A program made the position numbers and the translations under genes. Shown one piece after another: positions 1-5,637 of a stretch of DNA of 8,048 bases (the stretch's first letter is position 1; each line of letters starts with the position of its first letter). The notes under the pieces were generated by a model. The model had not been told where the DNA came from and ran no database searches. It was given only the letters and a program-made list of their open reading frames with translations. The DNA is from AP-15 sp036008325 (GTDB lineage Bacteria > Pseudomonadota > Alphaproteobacteria > ATCC43930 > CGMCC-115725). The stretch is from the NCBI GenBank assembly GCA_036008325.1, contig DASYNW010000125.1:1-8048 (forward strand), given 5' to 3'.

Positions 1-1
1 A

Positions 2-205
2 CCGAAGGACGACGAGCGGCACGTCCTGCTGATCGAAAAGTGGCGCGACCAGGCCGCACTCGACGCGCACTCCAAGGGGCCGATGCCGGGCAACACCTAC
101 AAGGACTGGATTGTCGGCCGCAAGGTCGCGCGCGGCGCGCCCGTTCCAGAGGGCACTTCTACTTGGATTGTCGGCCAAGGCGTGGGAGGCCCCGCCGCGG
201 GCTGA
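2..205 (+). CDS. C-terminal fragment of a probable ABM-like (quinol monooxygenase-type) small protein
   Basis: The reading frame is open from the left edge to a TGA at 203-205 and gives 67 residues; the start lies outside the window. G/C-rich third codon positions support coding. The stretch HVLLIEKWRDQAALDAH resembles the ABM dimeric alpha/beta-barrel fold, where a beta strand with Glu and Trp is followed by 'ALDAH' leading into a helix. Members are usually about 95-110 residues and act as cofactor-free monooxygenases or have no known substrate. The tail is odd: WIVG occurs twice, 19 codons apart, from a perfect 13-bp repeat. The tail is also longer than expected and ends in a Gly/Pro/Ala-rich stretch. 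The stop lies 17 bases before the likely start of the channel gene, so the two are probably co-transcribed. The family call rests on a short match and is moderate; the reading frame is better supported. Confidence 0.6.
   Translation, partial: PKDDERHVLLIEKWRDQAALDAHSKGPMPGNTYKDWIVGRKVARGAPVPEGTSTWIVGQGVGGPAAG
107..176 (+). repeat. 13-bp direct repeat in the tail of the ABM-like gene
   Basis: TGGATTGTCGGCC occurs at 107-119 and again at 164-176. The copies are 57 bp apart, so both are in frame and encode WIVG. Similarity continues a little further (GCAAGG against AAGG), consistent with a decayed local duplication. Confidence 0.7.
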
Positions 206-209
206 TTAA

Positions 210-216
210 AGGGAGA
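210..216 (+). promoter_or_regulatory. Ribosome binding site that suggests the channel start
   Basis: AGGGAGA lies just after the upstream stop codon and 6 nt before ATC 223. No ATG, GTG or TTG sits at a usable distance from it in the channel frame, so it is the main argument for a non-standard start there. Confidence 0.5.
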
Positions 217-219
217 ACC

Positions 220-255
220 GCCATCGGGCTTGCTTCAGCCATCGGGTTTGCCTCA
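220..255 (+). repeat. 18-bp imperfect tandem duplication at the channel gene start
   Basis: Copies at 220-237 and 238-255 match at 16 of 18 positions and differ by two T/C changes (GCCATCGGGCTTGCTTCA against GCCATCGGGTTTGCCTCA). The unit is six codons, so it duplicates AIG(L/F)AS in the n-region of the predicted signal peptide without changing frame. Confidence 0.75.
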
Positions 256-2421
256 AGTAGAGTTCGAGCCTGCCTCACGGCGGGACTGGTCGTGCTCGCG
301 GCGCTGACGATTGCCGGCCCGGCGACCGGGGCGACCATTGCCAAGCCGGCCGAGACCGGCGCGCCAGCGGCAACCCCGCCGCAAATCCACGAATTGCTGT
401 ACCTCTTGGCCGACCCCAAGGTCCAGGCCTGGTTGGCCCAGCAGCACCCCGCCGTTGCCGCCTCGATAGCCGCGGCCAAGCCGGATGCGCCGGCGGACTT
501 CATGTCCGGCCGGGTCGGCGCCGTGCGCAGCCACCTGGTCGCGATGACCGCCGCGGCGCCGGGCCTGCCGGCGCAGTTTGCACACGCCGCCGATATGTTC
601 CAGCACGGCATGGAGGGCCGTCGGCCGGGACGCATCCTGTTGCTGCTCGGCGGTTTCGTCGCCCTCGGGTTCGGCGTCGAGGCGCTGTTTCGCCGGGCGA
701 CAGGGCGGATCCGCCGCCATCTCGACCAGCATCCGGTCGAGACCGCGGGCGAACGGGCGCGGCTGGTGGCTGAGCGTGCGGCCTTTGCCTTCGGCCTGGT
801 CGGCGCCTTTGCGCTCGGCAGCATCGGCGCCTTTCTGGCGTTTCATTGGCCGCCGCTGCTGCGCGAAATTCTGTTCGGCTATCTGATCGTCTTTCTCGCG
901 ATCCGCATGGCCGCCGTGCTCGGCCGGTTTCTGCTGGCACCCGATACCGAGCGCTTTCGGGTGATCCCGATGCCCTCGCCGGCGGCGCGGTATTGGTATC
1001 TGCGGCTGCGCCTGGTTGTCGGCTGGCTGATGTTCGGGCTGGTCACCCGCGAGCTGCTCGGCGTCGTCGGCATCTCGCTGATCGGGCGCGATCTGGTCGG
1101 CTATGGGTTCGGCCTCGGCACCTTGGCGATCCTGATGGAGGCGTTGTGGCGGCGGCCGGCCGCCAGCGGCGATGCACCCGCGGCCGAGGCACCCCCAGCC
1201 GAGGGCGGGCGCGAGAGCCCCCACTTGAGCCGCATCAAAGTCAACGTGCTCTTGACCGCCGGCCTGGTGCTGCTGTGGGCGCTGCGGGTGGCGGCCGCGA
1301 TGCCGGCCTTCTGGCTGCTTGCGGTCCTGATCCTTTGGCCGCTCGCCGATCGGCTGACCCGCCGCGCCGTCGAGCATCTGCTGCGGCCGCCCGGCACCGC
1401 CGAAATTGCCGGCTTGCCGAACTTGCCCACGGTTTTTCTCGAGCGCGGCTTGCGGGCCGCACTGATCATCGGCGCCCTGGCGCTGCTCGCCTGGGGCTGG
1501 GGGATCGATCTCGCGATGCTGACCGCACGGGGCACAATGGCGACCCGCGTCGCGCACGGTGTGCTGAGCGCGGTCGCCATTGCCCTCGTCGCCGATTTTA
1601 TCTGGCACGTCGCCAAGGCCGCGATCGATTGCAAGCTCGCCGAGAGCGCCGATCTCAGCCGGCCGAACACCGACGATGCGCGGCGGCGGGCGCGGCTGCG
1701 CACCCTCTTGCCGATCTTTCGCAATATCCTGTTCGTGGTCGTGGTCGTGGTCGCGGCGATGATGGTCCTGGCGGCGCTCGGGGTCGAGATCGGGCCGCTG
1801 ATCGCCGGTTTGAGCGTGGTCGGCGTAGCGATCGGCTTTGGCGCGCAGACCTTTGTGCGCGACATCATCGCCGGCATGTTCTACCTGGTCGACGACGCCT
1901 TCCGGATCGGCGAATACATCCAGAGCGGCAATTACAAGGGCACGGTCGAAGGCTTCAGCATCCGCTCGGTCAAGCTGCGCCATCAACGCGGCCCGATCTA
2001 CACGGTGCCGTTCGGCCTCCTGGGTGCCGTCGAGAACATGAGCCGCGACTGGGTTATCGACAAGCTCACGGTCGGCATCACCTATGACAGCGATATCGAC
2101 AAGGCGAGGAAGCTGATCAAGCAGATCGGTTTGGACCTGGCCCAGACCCCCGAATATGCGCCGCTGATCCTCGAACCGTTGAAGATGCAGGGCGTCGACG
2201 CCTTCGGCGATTTCGCGGTCCAGATCCGGATGAAGATGATGACCTTGCCGGGCGAGAACTTCGTGATCCGGCGGCAGGCTCTGGCGATGATCAAAAAAGC
2301 CTTCGACGCCAATGGCATCAAATTCGCCTACCCGACCGTTCAGCTCGCCGGCGAGGGGGACGCCTCAGCCGCGGCTATTGCGCAGCAGGCGCTGACACTG
2401 ACCCGCTCCGCGGCCGAATAG
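223..2421 (+). CDS. Large MscS-family mechanosensitive channel (YbiO-like)
   Basis: This is a predicted inner-membrane, tension-gated channel that would release solutes on osmotic downshock. Residue numbers assume a start at 223 (732 aa, close to E. coli YbiO at about 741). A signal-like segment covers residues 1-37. A periplasmic region follows to about 135, then roughly ten membrane helices between 138 and 521. The MscS pore helix is at about 523-551, rich in small Gly/Ala residues (GLSVVGVAIGFGAQTFVRD). The MscS beta domain (about 553-614) and the C-terminal alpha/beta domain (to about 709) come next. An Ala/Pro/Glu-rich loop lies near 312-336. The open frame also reaches back to a GTG at 40, but that part overlaps the ABM-like gene and reads as Arg-rich shadow sequence. 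A Shine-Dalgarno match, AGGGAGA at 210-216, lies 6 nt before ATC at 223. ATC is a rare initiator; a GTG at 292 is the fallback but would cut the signal segment short. The family is sure and the start is not. Confidence 0.9.
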   Translation: MGLASAIGFASSRVRACLTAGLVVLAALTIAGPATGATIAKPAETGAPAATPPQIHELLYLLADPKVQAWLAQQHPAVAASIAAAKPDAPADFMSGRVGAVRSHLVAMTAAAPGLPAQFAHAADMFQHGMEGRRPGRILLLLGGFVALGFGVEALFRRATGRIRRHLDQHPVETAGERARLVAERAAFAFGLVGAFALGSIGAFLAFHWPPLLREILFGYLIVFLAIRMAAVLGRFLLAPDTERFRVIPMPSPAARYWYLRLRLVVGWLMFGLVTRELLGVVGISLIGRDLVGYGFGLGTLAILMEALWRRPAASGDAPAAEAPPAEGGRESPHLSRIKVNVLLTAGLVLLWALRVAAAMPAFWLLAVLILWPLADRLTRRAVEHLLRPPGTAEIAGLPNLPTVFLERGLRAALIIGALALLAWGWGIDLAMLTARGTMATRVAHGVLSAVAIALVADFIWHVAKAAIDCKLAESADLSRPNTDDARRRARLRTLLPIFRNILFVVVVVVAAMMVLAALGVEIGPLIAGLSVVGVAIGFGAQTFVRDIIAGMFYLVDDAFRIGEYIQSGNYKGTVEGFSIRSVKLRHQRGPIYTVPFGLLGAVENMSRDWVIDKLTVGITYDSDIDKARKLIKQIGLDLAQTPEYAPLILEPLKMQGVDAFGDFAVQIRMKMMTLPGENFVIRRQALAMIKKAFDANGIKFAYPTVQLAGEGDASAAAIAQQALTLTRSAAE

Positions 2422-2461
2422 CCGAGCCGTTCCCGCGCCGGTGGCGCCGACTGCCCGCCGA

Positions 2462-2510
2462 GGCGGACGATCGGTTCCAGGTCGGGGGCTCAGCGCCGCA
2501 TTCGTCCGCC
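2462..2510. terminator. Possible convergent-gene stem-loop
   Basis: GGCGGACGA (2462-2470) and TCGTCCGCC (2502-2510) are perfect 9-bp inverted repeats around a 31-nt loop. They lie in the short gap between the ends of the channel gene and the convergent glycine-rich gene. Position suits a bidirectional terminator, but the loop is long and no T-run follows on either strand. Confidence 0.25.
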
Positions 2511-2534
2511 CGCAGCTCCAACTAGGAAGCGGGC

Positions 2535-3047
2535 CTAATGGCCGCCGGCGCCCGCGGCTCCGCCGCCAGCGCCGCCGGCCGCGCCGCCGCCCATCGAACC
2601 GCCGCTGGTCGCGCCGCCGCCGACGCCGTTTGCGCCGCCGCCGGTGCCGAGCGCGCCCGACGCGCCGCCGGGTCCGGTATTGACGCCGCTACCAGTGCCG
2701 CCGAGAGCGCCGCTGCCGGTGCCAGGTGTCGGCGTTCCGGGTGTGCTGCTGCCGTATCCCGGAGCGCCGACGGCGTTGCTCCCGCTGCCGGCCGCGCCCA
2801 TGGTGTTGCTGTTATAGCCCGGGCTCCCCGGCATGCTGCCCGGAATGCTGGCGCCGTTGGCGTTTCCGGGTGCGGCGCCGGTCGTCGTGGAGACGCCGCT
2901 GCCGGTGCCGACCCCGGTGGTGACCCCCGGCGTCGTGCCGGTGGCGCCCCCCATGCCGGTTGCGGTGCCGGTTTGGGCGTAGGCCAATAGCGAGCTGCCC
3001 GCGAGCAGCGCGCTCGCCAATACGGTCAGCCTGAACTTGTTCCGCAT
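2535..3047 (-). CDS. Secreted glycine-rich, charge-free low-complexity protein
   Basis: The product is 170 aa. Residues 1-24 form a clear Sec signal peptide: a basic n-region (MRNKFR), a hydrophobic core, and an AYA cleavage site before QTG. The mature part of about 146 residues is roughly 38% Gly by hand count; the rest is mostly Ala, Ser, Thr, Pro, Asn and Val. It contains no Asp, Glu, Lys or Arg and only a final His. Short motifs recur: GTGSG, and PGY(N/G)S followed by TxG or TPG. The start at 3047 is chosen because AGGAGAG (complement of 3054-3060) lies 6 nt upstream and the signal peptide begins there; the frame continues upstream to 3182 without signal-like sequence. I recognise no family. 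Composition suggests a disordered or self-associating extracellular or periplasmic protein. The long opposite-strand frame through it (2538-2990) looks like a by-product of the GGC/GCC-rich codons. Confidence 0.72.
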   Translation of the reverse strand: MRNKFRLTVLASALLAGSSLLAYAQTGTATGMGGATGTTPGVTTGVGTGSGVSTTTGAAPGNANGASIPGSMPGSPGYNSNTMGAAGSGSNAVGAPGYGSSTPGTPTPGTGSGALGGTGSGVNTGPGGASGALGTGGGANGVGGGATSGGSMGGGAAGGAGGGAAGAGGH

Positions 3048-3100
3048 CCGAAACTCTCCTGTGAGATTGCCTGTGATCCAGCCGTCGCCCGCTGGCGAGC

Positions 3101-3133
3101 CGCGCGAAAGCGCGATGCAGCCCGCGCGGGCTG
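3101..3133. repeat. GNRA-type hairpin followed by a 16-bp perfect palindrome
   Basis: CGCGC-GAAA-GCGCG at 3101-3114 is a 5-bp stem with a GAAA loop. It is followed by the perfect palindrome CAGCCCGCGCGGGCTG at 3118-3133. Both lie 54-86 bp upstream of the glycine-rich gene start, so they fall in its promoter or 5' leader. They could be an operator or leader structure; the function is not shown. Confidence 0.5.
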
Positions 3134-3197
3134 GCGGCCTATGATGGAAACAGGAATGCACCGCATTCGGCGCCAATCTCAATCGAACCGCTAATTG

Positions 3198-3212
3198 CGT
3201 TTACTATAAACG
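3198..3212. promoter_or_regulatory. Palindrome, possible operator
   Basis: CGTTTA-CTA-TAAACG is a perfect 6-bp inverted repeat with a 3-bp centre, inside the only AT-rich patch (about 3189-3232) of this divergent intergenic region. That position suits a promoter or regulator site. The regulator and target gene are unknown. Confidence 0.35.
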
Positions 3213-3271
3213 ACCCGGCAGTTGAGTATAACGGCCAGCCGCGGCCTTCAGCCCCGATCGCGTCGGGTCTA

Positions 3272-3292
3272 CCCGTCGGCGTCACCGACGGG
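3272..3292. repeat. 8-bp perfect stem-loop
   Basis: CCCGTCGG (3272-3279) and CCGACGGG (3285-3292) pair perfectly around a 5-nt loop. No T-run follows on either strand, so it does not look like an intrinsic terminator. Confidence 0.5.
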
Positions 3293-3360
3293 CGCTCGTC
3301 GCGCCGACGCTCTGCCGCAAGCGGCTTTGCAGGGCGGGGCAGGGCAGGGTGCAACGCAAT

Positions 3361-3420
3361 CCGCCAGTTCGGCGGGCGCGAGGCGGGTTACACCCGCCCG
3401 AGGCTTGCTTCGAGCCCGCC
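3361..3420. repeat. Branched or mutually exclusive hairpin cluster
   Basis: GGCGGGC (3371-3377) pairs with GCCCGCC (3414-3420). Inside is the perfect hairpin GGCGGGT-TAC-ACCCGCC (3382-3398) and a weak CGA/TCG stem (3399-3401 with 3410-3412). GGCGG at 3371-3375 can instead pair with CCGCC at 3361-3365, so two folds compete. It may be an interspersed GC-rich repeat or a structured transcript. Confidence 0.45.
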
Positions 3421-3611
3421 TAAAAATGTCGCCGCTCGCGGAGTGCGCTGCGATTTATCGTTGCCCAAGACGCCCGAAGGCGCGATCTTCGCCTCCAATG
3501 ACCTAGGATCGGGGAGTTCGGTTTAGGAGATGCCCAGCGGACTCGAAGAAGCAGCTTTGGCCGCAACCGCCCGAAATGCAGGAAGCGTCGAAAAAGAACT
3601 TTGAATCAACC

Positions 3612-3620
3612 AAGAGGTGG
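3612..3620 (+). promoter_or_regulatory. Ribosome binding site of the PEP-CTERM gene
   Basis: AAGAGGTGG ends 5 nt before the ATG at 3626. It overlaps the in-frame GTG at 3617, which argues that initiation is at the ATG and not at that GTG. Confidence 0.7.
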
Positions 3621-3625
3621 TAAAG

Positions 3626-4369
3626 ATGAAGAACCTTGTCATGGCCGCGGTCGCTAGCACGGCCTTAGTATGGGCAGCCGGAGCGGCCAACGCCAGCACC
3701 GTCTTGACCTTCGAAGGTTTGAAAGCTCTGGAGCCGGTCATGAACTATTATGATGGCGGCTTTGGCGGCGACGGTTCCGGGCCAGGCCCCAACGATGGCA
3801 TAACCTTCTCTTCAAACTCGATCGCGTTGATCGAGGGCATTGATGGCAGTAACTTTCAGGGTGAACCATCACCAGATACGGTACTAAGTTTTCTTACCGG
3901 CACGGGTGACATCATGAATGTCGCAGCCGGCTTCACGACCGGCTTTTCGTTCTACTATTCGTCACTTTTCGATAAAGGCGAGGTTGATGTCTACAGCGGT
4001 CTGAACGGCACGGGCACGCTGCTGCAATCGCTCAGCCTGCCGCTGACACCGATGGGGGTGGAAGGGTCGCCGCAATGCCCAGGTCCATACCAGTTCTGTC
4101 CGTTTGAACCGATAGGCGTCGCTTTCTCCGGGACAGCCGAGTCCGTGGATTTTGCTGATAACGCCAATAGCATCGTCTTTGACAACATCACACTGGGCGA
4201 TTCGACCCCGGTAGGCCCAACACCGCCGCCGCCGAGCGCACCGGAACCCGCTTCTTTGCCGCTGCTGGCGGCGGGCATCGCAGCTCTCGGACTGATCCAT
4301 TGGGCCAGGCGCGCTCTGACCGACAATCTGGGACCGCACACCGCCGCAACCGCCGACCGCTCAATCTAG
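3626..4369 (+). CDS. PEP-CTERM sorting-domain secreted protein
   Basis: The product is 247 aa. A Sec signal peptide occupies residues 1-23 (cleavage near ANA-S). A beta-rich extracellular domain follows, beginning TVLTFEGL and containing the NYYDGGFGGDGSGPGPNDGI segment and FDNITLG near 185-191, a pattern familiar from PEP-CTERM proteins. Cys151 and Cys158 could form a disulfide. A Pro-rich linker leads to the sorting signal: APEPAS (205-210), a hydrophobic helix (about 211-225) and WARRA (226-230). By family knowledge an exosortase cleaves at the PEP motif and the protein goes to the surface or matrix; no exosortase is in this window. The tail continues 17 residues past the Arg pair, where most family members stop within a few residues. 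An out-of-frame TGA at 4317-4319 suggests a one-base insertion. Its base composition is visibly less GC-biased than that of its neighbours. Confidence 0.88.
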   Translation: MKNLVMAAVASTALVWAAGAANASTVLTFEGLKALEPVMNYYDGGFGGDGSGPGPNDGITFSSNSIALIEGIDGSNFQGEPSPDTVLSFLTGTGDIMNVAAGFTTGFSFYYSSLFDKGEVDVYSGLNGTGTLLQSLSLPLTPMGVEGSPQCPGPYQFCPFEPIGVAFSGTAESVDFADNANSIVFDNITLGDSTPVGPTPPPPSAPEPASLPLLAAGIAALGLIHWARRALTDNLGPHTAATADRSI

Positions 4370-4458
4370 CTAAAGCCGGGCCACCGCATGATCCCGGGCG
4401 TTCCTGCCGCGTGCGGCCGGGCGCCTACACGCAAATGTCAGCCTGACTGGAGACGGCG

Positions 4459-5514
4459 CTAGCGGCGGCTGGCGTTGAACTTGGCGAGGGCGGCGGGACC
4501 CGGGCACAGCTCGGCTTCGCCGAGGCCGTTCAGCGGCGCATCGACGGTGTCGAGCAAATCGTGCATGTCACCCGAATCGGGCTCGACGAATAGGAGCCCG
4601 GTCACCACTTCGCCCAACGCGTGCCGCTGCTGCAGGTGGGTCAAGGCTGAGATCCGGTCATAAGGATCGTAGTCGACCGCGAGCTTGCGCAGCCGCAGCA
4701 CCGAGCCGTCGTGCTGAACCACGGTCTCGACCGTTCCCGGCGCATAATCGGCGGTGATCTCGTCGCGCTCGAGGATCATGTCCAAACGGTTGACCGCCTC
4801 GTTATGGGCGCGGACATAGTCGAAGCTCTTGGTCGATTCGGGGTTGTTGTTGAAGGCGACGCAAGGCGAGATCACGTCGATGAAAGCCGCCCCCCGGTGC
4901 TCGATCGCCGCCTTGATCAGTGGCACCAGCTGCGCCTTGTCGCCGGAGAAGCTGCGGCCGACAAATGACGCGCCGAGCTGCAAGGCCAGCGCCACGAGAT
5001 CGATCGGCGAATCGGTGTTGACCGCCCCGCGCCGCGCCTTCGAGCCCTTGTCGGCGGTCGCCGAGAACTGGCCCTTGGTCAGCCCGTAGACGCCGTTGTT
5101 TTCGACGATATAGACCATGTCGACGGCTCGGCGCAGGCAATGCGCGAACTGGCCGAGCCCGATCGACGCCGAATCGCCGTCACCCGAGATGCCGAGATAT
5201 ATGAGGTCGCGGTTGGCGAGGTTGGCCCCGGTCAGGACCGAGGGCATCCGCCCGTGCACGCTGTTGAAGCCGTGCGACTTGCCGAGAAAATAGGTCGGCG
5301 TCTTCGACGAGCAGCCGATGCCGGAGAGCTTGGCGATGCGGTGCGGCGCCAGGCTCAGCTCGAAGCAGGCCTGGATGATCGCGGCGCTGATCGAATCATG
5401 GCCACAGCCGGCGCACAAGGTCGAGACCGCGCCCTCATAGTCGCGATGGGTGTAGCCCAGCGCGTTGGTCGGCAGCTTCGGGTGGCGCAGCCGGGGTTTG
5501 GCAATATAGGTCAT
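4459..5514 (-). CDS. korB: 2-oxoacid (2-oxoglutarate):ferredoxin oxidoreductase, beta subunit
   Basis: This is the thiamine-diphosphate and [4Fe-4S] subunit (351 aa) of the oxidoreductase that decarboxylates a 2-oxoacid to acyl-CoA with release of low-potential electrons. The expected iron-sulfur ligands are present: Cys34 and Cys37 (CAGCGH), Cys68 (GIGCSS) and Cys218 (SPCVAFNN). The thiamine-diphosphate/Mg motif begins at GDGD (111-114) and ends at the Asn pair 139-140 (ENNGVYGLTKGQ). The region after about residue 230 is the usual KorB extension. The start at 5514 is chosen because GAGGT (complement of 5519-5523) lies 4 nt upstream; a GTG at 5538 would add eight residues encoded inside a repeat element. 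It is the last gene of the minus-strand operon, 123 bp after korA, and that gap is filled by the inverted repeat. 2-oxoglutarate is the likeliest substrate, but pyruvate or another 2-oxoacid cannot be excluded from motifs alone. Confidence 0.93.
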   Translation of the reverse strand: MTYIAKPRLRHPKLPTNALGYTHRDYEGAVSTLCAGCGHDSISAAIIQACFELSLAPHRIAKLSGIGCSSKTPTYFLGKSHGFNSVHGRMPSVLTGANLANRDLIYLGISGDGDSASIGLGQFAHCLRRAVDMVYIVENNGVYGLTKGQFSATADKGSKARRGAVNTDSPIDLVALALQLGASFVGRSFSGDKAQLVPLIKAAIEHRGAAFIDVISPCVAFNNNPESTKSFDYVRAHNEAVNRLDMILERDEITADYAPGTVETVVQHDGSVLRLRKLAVDYDPYDRISALTHLQQRHALGEVVTGLLFVEPDSGDMHDLLDTVDAPLNGLGEAELCPGPAALAKFNASRR

Positions 5515-5531
5515 CTGGACCTCATGAGAAA

Positions 5532-5628
5532 TCACCACGGAGACACGGAGAGCACAGAGTTGCGATGTAACCTTCGGCCGCGCAGCGGCTAAACTCCCTT
5601 CTCCGTGTCCTCTGTGCCTCTGTGGTGA
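5532..5628. repeat. Intergenic inverted-repeat element with six CACRGAG heptamers
   Basis: Each arm carries three heptamers CACRGAG with identical 1-nt then 2-nt spacers. The left copies are at 5536-5542, 5544-5550 and 5553-5559. The right copies are inverted at 5601-5607, 5610-5616 and 5618-5624. Both arms end in TCACCAC or its complement. The arms (5532-5559 and 5601-5628) match at 22 of 28 positions, and all six differences are transitions. The centre holds a small hairpin, GCCGC-GCA-GCGGC (5577-5589). The element fits exactly between the korA stop (9 nt away) and the korB ribosome binding site (8 nt away). Similar 'CCACAGAGGCACAGAGG' strings are, from memory, common intergenic repeats in many bacterial genomes. 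I see no transposase and no clear target-site duplication. Confidence 0.85.
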
Positions 5629-5637
5629 ACATTTCGT

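Larger units (their letters stand above)
3048..3625. other. Gene-free intergenic region with several hairpins
   Basis: This 578-bp stretch separates the divergent glycine-rich and PEP-CTERM genes and should hold both promoters. I see no convincing -35/-10 pair on either strand. Short open frames cross it (minus 3139-3354, plus 3222-3506), but they lack family features and good ribosome binding sites and look like GC-driven noise. It contains the palindromes and hairpins listed separately at 3101-3133, 3198-3212, 3272-3292 and 3361-3420. No tRNA or known riboswitch is recognisable. Confidence 0.6.

Noticed and set aside
40..222. N-terminal extension of the channel frame from GTG 40
   Set aside because: It overlaps the ABM-like gene, reads as Arg-rich shadow sequence, and lies upstream of the good ribosome binding site at 210-216.
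253..1986. Long minus-strand open frame opposite the channel gene
   Set aside because: Its Arg/Asp/Gln/His-rich product has no domain features. It is the antisense shadow of high-GC codons in a clear MscS gene.
846..2087. Long plus-strand frame shifted within the channel gene
   Set aside because: It is Arg/Ala-rich with no recognisable motif and lies entirely inside the MscS frame.
2538..2990. Plus-strand Ala-rich frame opposite the glycine-rich gene
   Set aside because: Alternating GGC/GCC codons keep both strands open. Only the minus strand has a signal peptide and a ribosome binding site.
3139..3354. Minus-strand 71-aa frame in the intergenic region
   Set aside because: No recognisable features or ribosome binding site, and it overlaps the structured DNA upstream of the glycine-rich gene.
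3222..3506. Plus-strand 94-aa frame in the intergenic region
   Set aside because: It has Arg/Ser/Ala-rich noise composition, crosses several hairpins, and lacks a good ribosome binding site or recognisable motif.
4371..4458. Terminator between the PEP-CTERM gene and korB
   Set aside because: Only short stems are visible (CCGGG/CCCGG with a 12-nt loop, and GCCG/CGGC), and no convincing T-run follows on either strand.
5515..5538. GTG 5538 start for korB
   Set aside because: It would lie within the repeat arm. ATG 5514 has a GAGGT ribosome binding site and a more typical N-terminus.
5532..5628. CRISPR array reading of the CACRGAG repeats
   Set aside because: The units are 7 bp with 1-2 nt spacers and are arranged as inverted arms, unlike CRISPR repeats and spacers.
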